64,000 bases of DNA from Agrobacterium vitis (GCF_014926405.1 NZ_JACXXJ020000005.1:2361001-2425000), one strand, 5' to 3'; counted from the stretch's first letter, positions 28,321-37,788 are shown. Notes: generated by a model not told the origin, from the letters alone. Numbers and translations are program-made.

Positions 28321-28581
28321 TCAGTTCACGACCTGCAAATCGTCCACAACGCGCTTGCCATCGACCATGGTGTAATAAACCACAACCTTGACGCCGGTCG
28401 TCAGGCCGTCGAAATTGAATTCCGCTGGCACCGAATAGGTTTTGCCATCCTCCAGCGTCAGGGTCAGCTTTTCGGTGCTGATCGACTTGATGGTCGATTC
28501 CACGTCATCGCTTTGCGCAAGCGCACCCATTGGCGAAAACAGGCTGCCGGCCAGCAACAGCATAGCTATAAGGAAGCGCAT
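28321..28581 (-). CDS. DUF1344 domain exported protein
   Basis: An 86-aa periplasmic protein. The signal peptide is MRFLIAMLLLAGSLFSPMGALAQ, cut near ALA|QS. The mature part is one small beta domain, VESTIKSISTEKLTLTLEDGKTYSVP...VVYYTMVDGKRVVDDLQVV, matching DUF1344, common in Rhizobiales with unknown role. The ATG at 28581 with AGGGG nine bases upstream is preferred; a long upstream reading to 28680 is not supported. Convergent with the phosphatase gene, ten bases apart. Confidence 0.82.
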   Translation of the reverse strand: MRFLIAMLLLAGSLFSPMGALAQSDDVESTIKSISTEKLTLTLEDGKTYSVPAEFNFDGLTTGVKVVVYYTMVDGKRVVDDLQVVN

Positions 28582-28680
28582 GGTTTTTGCCCCTGCTTTC
28601 GGTCTAGAATCGTCACGTACTTGCAAATAAGCCTCCGAATGTGGCAGAATTTTCCCCTCGCCAGCACTTATCCCCTGCAC

Positions 28681-28812
28681 TCATCAGGAGAGTCATTGAG
28701 GTGGCAGCTCGGATTCCGTTTTCGAATATCTCAAGACGTTGCCGCATTTGAGATATTCGAAAATCTTGTCAAGTGAGGACGCACGAGCATCTTCGATAAC
28801 TTGGTATTAAAG
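28681..28812 (-). repeat. Dispersed repeat family B, copy B3 with a perfect 16-bp stem
   Basis: TTTTCGAATATCTCAA pairs perfectly with TTGAGATATTCGAAAA around a short loop (about 28719-28767). On the minus strand the order is TAATACCAAG end, GATGCTCGTGCGTCCTCACT, hairpin, GGAATCCGA and ATGACTCTCC, collinear with the copy at 47647-47773. Compensating differences within the stems are visible between copies. Confidence 0.8.
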
Positions 28813-29182
28813 CGTGGTGCGATATTCCAGGATAGCATCTCACGCCCAGATTTTTTATTTTACCGCAAAGCTCTACAGCATCGCGCAGAAAACTGGAATC
28901 CACTTTTCTTAAGGAAAATTCTACTGCATATTTTTTCCGAAAAGACAAACGGCAAACAACAGATCAAAAGCCATCCACAAAGGCGGATGCAAGCATTCCC
29001 ACCACTGAACACAGCAGACTGTCCTGCACCAATGTTTCAGTCATGAACAGCACCATCCCCTCCCTCACGTTTTATTGACGATACCTTTTAAATCCCACTG
29101 ATTTCAACTAATATAAATGCTAAATTAACAACCGTTACAATATCATATTACCTAAGATCAAAGCATAGCATCAGATGTTTCA

Positions 29183-29282
29183 GGCAGAATAAATGGCCGA
29201 GCACAACGTCTCTGCTGCATGTGAGATATCAGAAATTCTTATCAGCCGAAGATGTGTGAGCATCTTCGATGACTCGGTATAA
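29183..29282 (-). repeat. Dispersed repeat family B, degenerate copy B4
   Basis: On the minus strand, TTATACCGAG is followed by GAAGATGCTCACACATCTTC and ATATCTCACATGC, matching the left half of family B. CGAAGATG and CATCTTCG (about 29248-29269) form a local hairpin. It ends 16 bases before the GGDEF-EAL start codon, so it forms the leader of that gene. Confidence 0.6.
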
Positions 29283-29298
29283 TGTGTATGGCAGGATA

Positions 29299-32200
29299 AT
29301 GACAGAATTCGCAAATCCCGCCGATCTCCAAACACGCCGTTCCAGCAATGTGGCGATGGCGTTATTGGCCCTGGCGTTTGTCCTGCTGACAAGCCTGCTT
29401 GCCTATATCGGTTATCTCAATATCACCGACTACCGCAGCCAATTGCGCAGGCAAGTCCAAGCGGACCTGCAGCGGGTCAGCGGGATGATGACCCAAAGAA
29501 CCGAGGAGAATTTCTTCGCGCTTCGGCATCTTGTCCATGCATTGTCACCGCTTGAAGGCGCATTGGCCTCGCCGCAAACGGAGGGGCTTGTTCGCGGTAT
29601 TCTAAGGGAACGTCCGGAATTTCGAGCTTTGGTGCTGGCCCGCGGCACTGTCATAGAACAGGTGTGGACGCAGCAAGGGCTCTCCCCCAACAGCAATATG
29701 ACGATCGGCCTGGATCCGGGCACGGATATGCAATTGCTGGATGACGGGCAATTGCAACTGGATCTCACCGCCGCCGATGTGACGCCCTCCCCTATCCATG
29801 TCCGTGCCATTCTGGATACCGCCAAATTCATCCAGTCCGCCATCGCCGATGGCGCCACCGCTCCGGTCGGCAACGGACCGGCCGTCGAGATTGCCGTCAT
29901 GGTGCAGACCGCATCCGGTCCGCGCACTGTTTTTGGTAGCCCGTCGCTCGCGGCACAGGATTTGACCAGGCCGGATTTGGCCAAGCAGAACATGACCGGG
30001 GAAAACCCGGAAATACTGACCATGGCGCTTCAAGGCGGGACGCTGCAAGTGTATGGCCGCCCCCGGGCAGGCTGGCAGCAGAAACCGCAGGATCACAGTA
30101 ATTTCGTCATGACGCTGGTTGCCGTGGATCTGGCTTTTGCAGCACCGCTCTGCGGCATAGCAATACTTTTCATCTCCCGCGCCAAACGCCGGCGCGCGCT
30201 CCAGCAGATGGAAGACAAGTACCGGGCCTTGACCCGGCGTTTCGAACTGGCAATGGACAGTTCCAATATCGGTATGTGGGAACTTGCAACCGGCAATCCG
30301 ACCCTCCATCAAGACAGCCGTGCCGCACAATTGCATGGAGCAGGCAGCGGCGGCGATCTCGATCAGGACATGACCCGCTGGTTGGAAACCGTGCATCCGG
30401 AAGACCGCGCCAAGGCGCAAGCCCATGTTATGGCCTGCCAGCAAGGCGAAAACAGCCAGGATTACCGGGTCGTGCTGGAGAGCGGCGCGATCCGCACCTT
30501 GCGCTCCGTCGGCAGCCATGCGGATGCCTCCGGGCATAACCGTGTGACGGGTCTCGTCTGGGACATTACTGCCGATGTCGCCATGCAAAACGATCTACGG
30601 GCTGCCAAGGAGAGTTCCGACATCAAGAATGCGGAACTGGAACTGGCCCTGGACGAATTGTCCATCCGAGAGCAGCAGTTGGAAAGCCTGTCCTATCGGT
30701 TTGAACTGGCTCTGGATTCCTATGGCTGCGGCGTCTGGGAACATGATTTTTCCACAGGCCACACCGTCTGGGACGAACGCATGTGCCATCTCTACAATAT
30801 TCCGGTCACCACCGGCCACATCTCCGACGCCCTGTGGTTGAGCAAGGTTCACAAAGACGATCATGAGATGTTGATGGAAGCCGCGCGCAACGCAGTAGAG
30901 CAACATACGCGCCTCAACACCAGCCAAAGGGTGCCGCTGGAAAAGGGCGGGACGCGCTGGGTGCGTTCCGTTGGCCAGGTGCATATTGACCGCAACGGAC
31001 GCAAAAAGCTGATCGGCATCAGCTTCGATGTGACAGCTGATGTGCTGCTGACGGAAGAATTGCGCACGGCGAAGGCCGAGGCGGAAGCGCGCAATATCGA
31101 GCTTGAACTGACCAAGAACCGGATCGAATTCAATGCCTTGCATGATCCGCTGACCGGCCTTGCCAATCGTCGCAAGCTGGATATCGCCCTGGATAGCCTG
31201 ACGCGGCAGTCCCAGGCAAACAGAAGCCGCTTCACCATTCTGCATCTCGATCTGGATCGGTTCAAGGAAATCAACGACACGCTGGGCCACGCCGCAGGCG
31301 ATGCCATGCTGGTCAATGCGGCACGGGTTCTATCGCGCCACATGAACAGCGGCGATCTGGTGGCGCGGATTGGCGGGGACGAATTCGTGGTTTTGCTGCA
31401 TGGACCAATCGATGCCAAGGCCGCCGCCGAGCTTGCCGAACGCATCATCCAGGACATCAACATACCCGTGGATTTCGAGGGCTTCATCTGTCGCTGCGGC
31501 GTTTCCATCGGCATTGCCGAGGCCAAGGGACTGCGAACCGATGCCCGAAAGATCCTGATCAATGCCGACCTGGCGCTCTATGAAGCCAAGCGGCAGGGTC
31601 GCAACTGTTTCCAATTCTTCACCGAAAATCTCCAGGCCAATATTGTCAGCTCGAAGCGTATCGCCGATGAATTGCTGCACGCTCTGGAAAATGACGAGAT
31701 CACCGCCTGGTATCAGCCGCAATTCTGCGCCAACAGCATGGAACTGGTCGGCGCCGAGGCGCTGGTCCGCTGGCAGCATCCGACCCGCGGCATCCTGCCC
31801 AGCAATAGCTTCCTGAAAGTAGCGGAAGACCTGAATGTCATGGCACGTATCGACCAGATCGTGCTGGAACTGGCGCTGAAGGACAAGATGCGCTGGGCCG
31901 CCATGGGTGTGAAACTCCCCAAGATTTCCGTTAATGTCTCGTCCCGTCGGCTGCATGATGCCGGGCTGATCGAGACGCTGGAAGGCCTCAGCATTTCGCC
32001 CGGTGAAATTTCCTTCGAACTGGTCGAATCGATCTTTCTCGATGAAAGCGAGGATATTGCCACCACCAATATCGAGCGGATCAAAGCGCTGGGCATCGAC
32101 ATCGAAATCGACGATTTCGGCACTGGCCACACGTCGATCATCAGCCTTTTGAAACTGCAACCCAAGCGGCTGAAAATCGACCGGCAACTGGTGATGCCCC

Positions 32201-32424
32201 TGCTCAATTCCAGCCGGGAACGGGCCATGGTACGCTCGATCATCGACATTGCCCGTTCTCTGGGGGTGGCAACCGTGGCCGAAGGCGTCGAAAGCACCGC
32301 CCACGCACAGATCCTGCGCGAACTGGGTTGCGACCTTCTGCAAGGCTACGCTTTTGCAAAACCGCTGCCCTTCGAGGAGTTCGGCCGTTTCGCCTTGCAG
32401 ACAGACCGTCAGATGGCATCATAA
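29299..32424 (+). CDS. Membrane-bound PAS-GGDEF-EAL protein (c-di-GMP turnover)
   Basis: A 1041-aa inner-membrane protein. A first transmembrane helix (VAMALLALAFVLLTSLLAYIG, about 19-40) and a second near 270-295 enclose a periplasmic sensor region. Two PAS folds follow (about 315-435 and 465-590, each ending in a DITADV/DVTADV strand). The GGDEF domain has an intact GGDEF at about 692-696, so cyclase activity is possible; the I-site arginine is replaced (NSGD instead of RxxD). The EAL domain has EALVRW near 820, DDFGTGHTS and VAEGVES, so phosphodiesterase is possible. ATG 29299 follows AGGA; an ATG at 29269 lies in repeat B4. Confidence 0.93.
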   Translation: MTEFANPADLQTRRSSNVAMALLALAFVLLTSLLAYIGYLNITDYRSQLRRQVQADLQRVSGMMTQRTEENFFALRHLVHALSPLEGALASPQTEGLVRGILRERPEFRALVLARGTVIEQVWTQQGLSPNSNMTIGLDPGTDMQLLDDGQLQLDLTAADVTPSPIHVRAILDTAKFIQSAIADGATAPVGNGPAVEIAVMVQTASGPRTVFGSPSLAAQDLTRPDLAKQNMTGENPEILTMALQGGTLQVYGRPRAGWQQKPQDHSNFVMTLVAVDLAFAAPLCGIAILFISRAKRRRALQQMEDKYRALTRRFELAMDSSNIGMWELATGNPTLHQDSRAAQLHGAGSGGDLDQDMTRWLETVHPEDRAKAQAHVMACQQGENSQDYRVVLESGAIRTLRSVGSHADASGHNRVTGLVWDITADVAMQNDLRAAKESSDIKNAELELALDELSIREQQLESLSYRFELALDSYGCGVWEHDFSTGHTVWDERMCHLYNIPVTTGHISDALWLSKVHKDDHEMLMEAARNAVEQHTRLNTSQRVPLEKGGTRWVRSVGQVHIDRNGRKKLIGISFDVTADVLLTEELRTAKAEAEARNIELELTKNRIEFNALHDPLTGLANRRKLDIALDSLTRQSQANRSRFTILHLDLDRFKEINDTLGHAAGDAMLVNAARVLSRHMNSGDLVARIGGDEFVVLLHGPIDAKAAAELAERIIQDINIPVDFEGFICRCGVSIGIAEAKGLRTDARKILINADLALYEAKRQGRNCFQFFTENLQANIVSSKRIADELLHALENDEITAWYQPQFCANSMELVGAEALVRWQHPTRGILPSNSFLKVAEDLNVMARIDQIVLELALKDKMRWAAMGVKLPKISVNVSSRRLHDAGLIETLEGLSISPGEISFELVESIFLDESEDIATTNIERIKALGIDIEIDDFGTGHTSIISLLKLQPKRLKIDRQLVMPLLNSSRERAMVRSIIDIARSLGVATVAEGVESTAHAQILRELGCDLLQGYAFAKPLPFEEFGRFALQTDRQMAS

Positions 32425-32566
32425 GCTCCAACTCACGCAAAGCTTTTCCGGTTTTTGCACCATTGCCGCAAAGAAAGCCTTTTCACGCTTGCGGCTTTTC
32501 TACTAAGAGTGGGGCCTTGTAAAAGGCAGGGCTTATCCCCTGGCAAAGCGGACCCGGTTTCAGCAT

Positions 32567-33661
32567 ATGTCGCATAATAGTTTCGGTCACCTTTTCCGTG
32601 TCACCACCTGGGGCGAAAGCCATGGTCCAGCCCTTGGCGCGGTGGTGGATGGTTGTCCCCCCGGCCTGAGGTTCACGCTCGAAGACCTGCAGGTCTGGCT
32701 CGACAAGCGCAAACCCGGCCAGTCGCGGTTCGTCACCCAGCGGCGCGAAGACGATCTGGTCAAAGTGCTCTCCGGCGTCATGCCGCAGGACGACGGCTCG
32801 ATGATCACCACCGGCACACCGATTTCGTTGATGATCGACAATACTGACCAGCGATCCAAGGATTACGGCGAAATCGCTCAGCAATATCGCCCCGGCCATG
32901 CCGATTATACCTACGACCTGAAATATGGCATTCGAGATTATCGCGGTGGCGGACGCTCCTCGGCGCGCGAAACGGCAGCGCGGGTGGCAGCGGGCGGCAT
33001 TGCCCGCCTGGTTCTGCCCGGCGTCACCATTCGCGGCGCGCTGGTACAGATCGGCACCCACAAGATCGATCGTGCCAATTGGGATTGGGCCGAGGTCGGC
33101 AATAATCCGTTCTTTGCACCGGACCCGAAGATCGTCCCCGTCTGGGAAGACTATCTCGATCAGATCCGCAAGCAGGGTTCCTCAGTGGGAGCCGTGGTGG
33201 AGGTGGTGGCCGAAGGCGTGCCGGCCGGGCTGGGCGCCCCGATCTATGCCAAGCTGGACCAGGATATTACCGCGCTGCTGATGTCGATCAATGCCGTCAA
33301 GGGTGTTGAAATCGGCAATGGCTTTGGTGCCGCCGAAATCACCGGCGAGGGAAATGCCGATCAGATGCGGATGGGCAATGACGGGCAGCCTATTTTCCTG
33401 TCCAACCATGCTGGCGGCATTCTCGGCGGAATTTCCACTGGCGAACCCATTGTGGCGCGGTTTGCCATCAAGCCGACCTCGTCCATCCTCACCGAGCGCC
33501 AGTCCATCGATTCGCAGGGCCGGAATGTCGATATTCGCACCAAGGGCCGCCACGACCCCTGCGTCGGCATCCGGGCCGTGCCGGTTGGCGAGGCGATGGT
33601 GGCGTGTGCGCTGGCGGATCATTATCTGCGCGACCGTGGCCAAACCGGTCGTTTGAAGTAA
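32567..33661 (+). CDS. aroC: Chorismate synthase
   Basis: A 364-aa enzyme that converts EPSP to chorismate, the last step of the shikimate pathway, using reduced FMN. Signatures are [18 protein letters not shown] at the N terminus, [29 protein letters not shown] in the middle and [17 protein letters not shown] near the end. The length is normal. About 140 bases after the GGDEF-EAL gene, and ten bases before ribB, so aroC-ribB are probably one transcript. Confidence 0.98.
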   Translation: MSHNSFGHLFRVTTWGESHGPALGAVVDGCPPGLRFTLEDLQVWLDKRKPGQSRFVTQRREDDLVKVLSGVMPQDDGSMITTGTPISLMIDNTDQRSKDYGEIAQQYRPGHADYTYDLKYGIRDYRGGGRSSARETAARVAAGGIARLVLPGVTIRGALVQIGTHKIDRANWDWAEVGNNPFFAPDPKIVPVWEDYLDQIRKQGSSVGAVVEVVAEGVPAGLGAPIYAKLDQDITALLMSINAVKGVEIGNGFGAAEITGEGNADQMRMGNDGQPIFLSNHAGGILGGISTGEPIVARFAIKPTSSILTERQSIDSQGRNVDIRTKGRHDPCVGIRAVPVGEAMVACALADHYLRDRGQTGRLK

Positions 33662-33671
33662 GGAAATCATC

Positions 33672-34772
33672 ATGACCTATGAGCAGACCCGTGTCGTTGA
33701 CGCTATCCGGGCTTTTGAAGCCGGTGAAATCGTCATTGTCACCGATGACGACGACCGCGAGAACGAAGGTGACCTGATCGTTGCCGCCGTACATTGCACG
33801 TCGGAGAAAATGGCCTTCATCATCCGCCATACGTCAGGCATCGTCTGCACCCCAATGCCGAAGGAGGAAGCCAAGCGGCTGAACCTGTCGGCCATGGTCG
33901 CCGAAAACGACAGCGCCCATACGACAGCCTTTACGGTCAGCGTCGATTTCAAGCATGGCACCACGACCGGCATATCCTCTGATGACCGGACGCTCACAGT
34001 TCGCAATCTCGCCAATCCCAATGTCGGTCCCGCCGATTTCGTCCGCCCCGGCCATATTTTCCCGCTGGTGGCGCGCGAAGGTGGCGTGTTGATGCGGTCA
34101 GGCCATACGGAAGCAGCTGTCGATCTCTGCCGGCTGGCCAACCTGCCGCCGATCGGCGTGATCTCGGAAATGGTCAATGACGACGGCACGGTGATGCGCG
34201 GCCCGCAGGTCTCGGCCTTTGCCGAAAAGCACAAGCTGAAACAGATCTCGGTCGCCGACCTGATTGCCTATCGCCAGCGCAAGGAAACCCTGATCCAGCT
34301 GATGTCGACCTTCGAGATCCAGACGGCTTATGGCCCGGCCAAGGCCCATGCCTATTCCCTACCCTGGGATCCGATGCAGCATCTGGCGGTGGTGTTCGGT
34401 GACATCCGCGACGGCGTCGATATTCCGGTACGCCTGCATCTGGAAAATGTCGGTGCCGATGTGTTCGGCGGTGCCCGCCAGATCGATAGCATGCTGAAAC
34501 GGATCGCAGAAAAAGGCCGCGGCATTATCGTTTATCTGCGCGAAGGCTCCGTCGGCGTCGGCGCCTCCACGACGGCCAGGGGAGGCATGCATGACCGCGA
34601 GGCCCATCAGGAAGCCCAGACGCGCGAAAGCGAATGGCTGGAAATCGGCCTCGGCGCCCAGATCCTGAAAGATCTCGGCGTCACCTCGATCCGGCTGATG
34701 GCCTCGCGTGAACGCCATTACGTCGGCCTGGAGGGCTTTGGCATCAAGATTTCGGAAACCGAGATCGCCTGA
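33672..34772 (+). CDS. ribB: 3,4-dihydroxy-2-butanone-4-phosphate synthase with degenerate GTP cyclohydrolase II-like domain
   Basis: A 366-aa riboflavin-pathway enzyme. The N-terminal RibB domain (1-200) is complete: DDDRENEGDLIVAA metal loop, HTSGIVCTPM, HTTAFTVSVD and RSGHTEAAVDLCRLA. The C-terminal part (205-366) has the GCH II fold (AYSLPWDPMQHLAVVFGD, GRGIIVYLREG), but where active RibA has the zinc cysteines (CxxGD...SxRCDC) it reads ENVGADVFGGARQIDS, without any Cys. So only the DHBP synthase should work. Many Rhizobiales carry such degenerate RibBA proteins plus a separate RibA. Confidence 0.93.
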   Translation: MTYEQTRVVDAIRAFEAGEIVIVTDDDDRENEGDLIVAAVHCTSEKMAFIIRHTSGIVCTPMPKEEAKRLNLSAMVAENDSAHTTAFTVSVDFKHGTTTGISSDDRTLTVRNLANPNVGPADFVRPGHIFPLVAREGGVLMRSGHTEAAVDLCRLANLPPIGVISEMVNDDGTVMRGPQVSAFAEKHKLKQISVADLIAYRQRKETLIQLMSTFEIQTAYGPAKAHAYSLPWDPMQHLAVVFGDIRDGVDIPVRLHLENVGADVFGGARQIDSMLKRIAEKGRGIIVYLREGSVGVGASTTARGGMHDREAHQEAQTRESEWLEIGLGAQILKDLGVTSIRLMASRERHYVGLEGFGIKISETEIA

Positions 34773-34861
34773 AGCCTGGCCATACCCATGATTATACGCG
34801 CATCATAAGGTCTCGCAGGGCAAGGTTGCGCGGAGAAATGAGTTTTTCAGGAACCCAATCC

Positions 34862-35440
34862 ATGTCACTGAAGCTTTATCTCGCCGGTCCCGAAGTGTTT
34901 CTCGCTGATGCCCGCGAGGTGCTCGATGCCAAGGCGACGATGACACGGGTCTATGGGTTCGAGCCGATCTGCCCCGGTGATATTTCCATTGAGCCGGCCC
35001 CGACCTTGCATGCGTTCGGGTTGAAAATCAGTGCCGTCGATGAGGATATGATGAACCGGGCCGATGGGGTGATCGCCAATCTCACTCCGTTTCGTGGCAT
35101 TGCCGCCGATCCCGGCACGGCTTTCGAGCTGGGCTATATGTGCGCGCAGGGCAAGCTCGTCGCTGCCTATACCAATATCATCGACAATCACTATGCCCGC
35201 ACCGCCGGATTTTATCAGGGCAAGGTGACGCTCGGTCCTGATCAGCGCAAGCGCGGGCCGGATGGTCTGTCATTGGAGGATTTCGATATGATCGAAAATC
35301 TTATGCTGCATGGCGGGATCGAACGTCGTGGCGGGCCGATTTTTACCCATCAGGCGCAAGCCGATCAGCTCTATAGCGACCTGACGGCTTTCGAGCTTTG
35401 CCTGAAGGCATTGTCGGCGAAGCTTCCCACCGTAGTATAG
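34862..35440 (+). CDS. Nucleoside 2-deoxyribosyltransferase-like protein
   Basis: A 192-aa protein of the NDT/DRTGG-like fold. The N-terminal strand is LKLYLAGPEVFLADA, with the ADGVIANLTPFRG loop and the DPGTAFELGYMCAQGK block, whose Glu is the catalytic nucleophile in N-deoxyribosyltransferases. It probably exchanges or hydrolyses bases of (deoxy)nucleosides. The ATG at 34862 begins at the first strand with a distant AGGA. An ATG at 34838 directly after GGAGAA would add eight residues and cannot be excluded. Monocistronic, 90 bases after ribB. Confidence 0.85.
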   Translation: MSLKLYLAGPEVFLADAREVLDAKATMTRVYGFEPICPGDISIEPAPTLHAFGLKISAVDEDMMNRADGVIANLTPFRGIAADPGTAFELGYMCAQGKLVAAYTNIIDNHYARTAGFYQGKVTLGPDQRKRGPDGLSLEDFDMIENLMLHGGIERRGGPIFTHQAQADQLYSDLTAFELCLKALSAKLPTVV

Positions 35441-35631
35441 TTCAAGTCTTGCAGGTCTCGAGCGCCTAATAGTTGTATAATTCGAATTGATCTTTACAAA
35501 TTCTAACAAAACTGTCGGGAAATTCGTATTTTCTTCAGTAGAAAATGTTGATAAAACTAGATCTAGTGCAAATGCCTACCGGCTCCACAATTTCTCGAAA
35601 AAACCGGATCTGACGCAAGCCTCGCGCAAGC

Positions 35632-35663
35632 TTCGTTCGTTAATAAAGGGTTAACGAAGCGAA
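35632..35663 (+). promoter_or_regulatory. Hairpin in the leader of the small gene at 35679
   Basis: TTCGTTCGTTAA (35632-35643) pairs with TTAACGAAGCGAA (35651-35663) with one bulge and a 7-base loop. It ends 15 bases before the ATG, so it would abut the ribosome site. It could affect translation or be an operator; no known family was recognised. Confidence 0.35.
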
Positions 35664-35678
35664 CAGAAAGGGCCTGCG

Positions 35679-35984
35679 ATGAGGATCGACAGCAGCCTTG
35701 GCAATTCACAGTATCAGAGCCGCTACATTCATGGCGCGTCCAGCGTCGAAGATGTTGCCGTAGAGTCTGCGACCACGCCCCGCTCGCGCTCTGCCGGTGG
35801 AAATTCCACCAGCACGCTATTGTCTGCCTCCCTGGCCAACGCGCTCTGGAGCCTGGATTCGACCAAGAAAACAGCTGGTGTGAAAACCGGCGCCTCGGCG
35901 GCCATCGACGAGGCAAAAGCAGCATCTCCGATCCAGCAGATCGAAGCGCATTATCTGGAATATATGGATACGGACGAGGAGTAG
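35679..35984 (+). CDS. Hypothetical small protein, 101 aa
   Basis: I do not recognise this protein. It is rich in Ser, Ala and Thr, without membrane helix or signal peptide. It has a possible helix in the middle (TLLSASLANALWSLD) and an acidic end, IEAHYLEYMDTDEE. The coding case rests on an AAAGG site before the ATG, alphaproteobacterial codon use in this frame, and a rho-independent terminator 30 bases after the stop. The low-complexity Ser/Ala composition resembles proteins related to rhizobial flagellar or secreted families, but no match is claimed. Confidence 0.6.
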   Translation: MRIDSSLGNSQYQSRYIHGASSVEDVAVESATTPRSRSAGGNSTSTLLSASLANALWSLDSTKKTAGVKTGASAAIDEAKAASPIQQIEAHYLEYMDTDEE

Positions 35985-36012
35985 CCACGGCTTTGCCATG
36001 GCTATGCGAAAG

Positions 36013-36040
36013 AAGGGTGTGTGGCGGCACACCCTTTTTT
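36013..36040 (+). terminator. Rho-independent terminator
   Basis: A perfect 9-bp stem, AAGGGTGTG (36013-36021) with CACACCCTT (36028-36036), a 6-base loop, then TTTT. It ends the transcript of the 101-aa gene ahead of the cupin gene. Confidence 0.85.
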
Positions 36041-36086
36041 GCGTTATCTCTCGGTATGGAACAACTGATAAACGGTTGAGGAAACC

Positions 36087-36545
36087 ATGCCTGTTATCAA
36101 AGCTGAAAACGCCGCCTTGGATATTGGCACCGCCGAGGGCATCAACGCTGAACTTGGCCCCTACAGTGCACGGCGCTTAAGCGATGCGGGCGGCCTGACA
36201 CAATTCGGCGCGCTCCTTGAAACATTGCCGCCCGGCTCCCGTTCGTCTCACAAACACTGGCATGAGCAGGAAGATGAGTTCATCTATATGCTCACGGGGA
36301 CTGCCACCTTGCTGGAAGGTGACACAATTACAGAGATGACGCCGGGCGATGCCGCAACCTTCAAGGCGGGCGTTCCCCTCAGCCACTGCCTGGAAAACCG
36401 CTCCAATACGGATTGCGTCTATCTGGTGGTCGGCACCCGCTCTCCCGATGAGATTGTCCATTATGCCGATAAGGACATGATGATGACCAAGGTGAATTTT
36501 GTGAAGATCCTCACGGATCGCGCCGGCAAGCCGCTCAAGGACTGA
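36087..36545 (+). CDS. Cupin domain protein
   Basis: A 152-aa single-domain beta-barrel. Cupin motif 1 is PPGSRSSHKHWHEQEDEFIYMLTG, with metal-ligand candidates His55, His57 (or His59) and an acidic residue near 61-64. Motif 2 is PGDAATFKAGVPLSHCLEN with His100. The sequence fits the group of small cupins related to sugar or transcription-factor-associated proteins; the substrate is unknown. Convergent with the YcaQ-like gene: the two 3' ends overlap by 11 bases (36535-36545). Confidence 0.85.
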   Translation: MPVIKAENAALDIGTAEGINAELGPYSARRLSDAGGLTQFGALLETLPPGSRSSHKHWHEQEDEFIYMLTGTATLLEGDTITEMTPGDAATFKAGVPLSHCLENRSNTDCVYLVVGTRSPDEIVHYADKDMMMTKVNFVKILTDRAGKPLKD

Positions 36546-37746
36546 GCCAACCCTCCCCGTAGCTCACCGTCTCCACCCCGGTAAAGCGGGCAAGCCGGGT
36601 CAATTCCTGGTCAAGCTTTTCCAACCGTCCGGTCGAGGGCCTGATGCCCGGCTCCAGCCATAACCGCTTCACGTCCAGTGTACCGGCCTTGCGGTTGGCT
36701 TTCATATCGATCCGGCCAATCAGCCGGTCACTTTCCAGCAGCGGAAAGACATAATAGCCATATTGCCGTTTCGGCTCCGGCACGAACACCTCGATCCGGT
36801 AGAAGAAGCCGAACAGGCGCTCGGTACGGGCGCGGTCGCGGATCAGCGGATCGAAGGGACTGAGCACCCGGATGCGGGCGCGCGGCTCTGGCGGAGTGGT
36901 CAGTGTTTCCAGCCGATCCGCCAGCGCGAAGGAAGGGCGCGGCTTTCCACCATCGGCAGGGGCAATCTCGATCTCCTCAAGCTCAGCGCGATGGGTTTCC
37001 AGCCAGAGTTTTGCCTCCTGCGGGCTGACCAGATTCCAGAAGGCGGCGATTTCACCTGACGTGGCAAAGCCCAGCCGGATCAGCGCTTCGCGGCAGGCCC
37101 AATCAATGAACGCGTCATGCGTCACCTCGGCCTGCAAATGGTCGGGAAGAATGCAGCGCTCCGTCAGATCGTAGATCTTCTGAAAATTGTCCCGGCCGGA
37201 AATCGATAGCTTGCCGGTGCGCCACAGAAATTCCAGCGCGGTTTTCGACGGATGCCAGTTCCACCAGCCGCCGGATTTATGGTCGCCTTCCTTCATGTCC
37301 CGCGACAAGGCCGGGCCGCCCTCGGTAATCCGCCGGTGGGTTTCCTCGAAAGCCGCCTCGAAGCCCGGCTCGCGCCAACTGCGCCAACGCTCCAGAATCC
37401 GGCTTTCCTCGCGCCGGAACCGGTGTTTCCAATAGGGGAAAAAAGCGGAAGGCAGGATTGAGGCATCATGGGTCCAATGCTCGAACAGCAGCCGGTCCTG
37501 CTCCAGCAATGCCGTCAGATCTTCGCGCCGGTAGGTCTGATTGCGCGAAAACAGGATCTGGTGATGCGCCCGCTCCACCGTGCCGATACTATCCACCTGC
37601 ACGAAACCGAGATCGGTAATCAGTGCCAGCAGGCCCTGGCGGTTCAACGCTCGCCCCGGTGGCCGGGAAAGCCCCTGCCGCTCCAAAAAAATCCGCCGTG
37701 CTGTCCTGTTGTCTATCCCTATCGCCATGGGGTGACGATAGGGCAT
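36535..37746 (-). CDS. YcaQ/AlkX-type winged-helix DNA glycosylase (HTH_42 family)
   Basis: A 403-aa protein of the YcaQ family, which in E. coli excises alkylated bases and unhooks interstrand crosslinks. The catalytic Q-Phi-D motif is Q50-V-D52 in FVQVDSIGTVERAHHQIL. Further family blocks are HWTHDASILP, the SGEIAAFWNLV winged-helix region and the C-terminal LSPFDPLIRDR with FGFFYRIEVFVP. The start at 37746 has AAGAGAAC upstream. An ATG at 37728 lacks a ribosome site. It probably acts in alkylation or crosslink repair. Confidence 0.88.
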   Translation of the reverse strand: MPYRHPMAIGIDNRTARRIFLERQGLSRPPGRALNRQGLLALITDLGFVQVDSIGTVERAHHQILFSRNQTYRREDLTALLEQDRLLFEHWTHDASILPSAFFPYWKHRFRREESRILERWRSWREPGFEAAFEETHRRITEGGPALSRDMKEGDHKSGGWWNWHPSKTALEFLWRTGKLSISGRDNFQKIYDLTERCILPDHLQAEVTHDAFIDWACREALIRLGFATSGEIAAFWNLVSPQEAKLWLETHRAELEEIEIAPADGGKPRPSFALADRLETLTTPPEPRARIRVLSPFDPLIRDRARTERLFGFFYRIEVFVPEPKRQYGYYVFPLLESDRLIGRIDMKANRKAGTLDVKRLWLEPGIRPSTGRLEKLDQELTRLARFTGVETVSYGEGWLSP

Positions 37747-37788
37747 GTTCTCTTTTTGTTCAAGATGGTTTTCTCTTGAAAAGTGCTT

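Larger units (their letters stand above)
28582..29298. other. AT-rich intergenic stretch with two family B repeats
   Basis: About 700 bases without a gene, between the DUF1344 gene and the GGDEF-EAL gene. It holds repeat copies B3 (28681-28812) and B4 (29183-29282). The DNA between them (28830-29180) is visibly more AT-rich than neighbouring coding DNA and holds only a chance open frame. The promoter of the GGDEF-EAL gene must lie here or within B4. Confidence 0.5.

Noticed and set aside
29602..30588. 328-codon open frame on the minus strand (and 31330-32343)
   Set aside because: Antisense to the GGDEF-EAL gene; composition typical of shadow frames.
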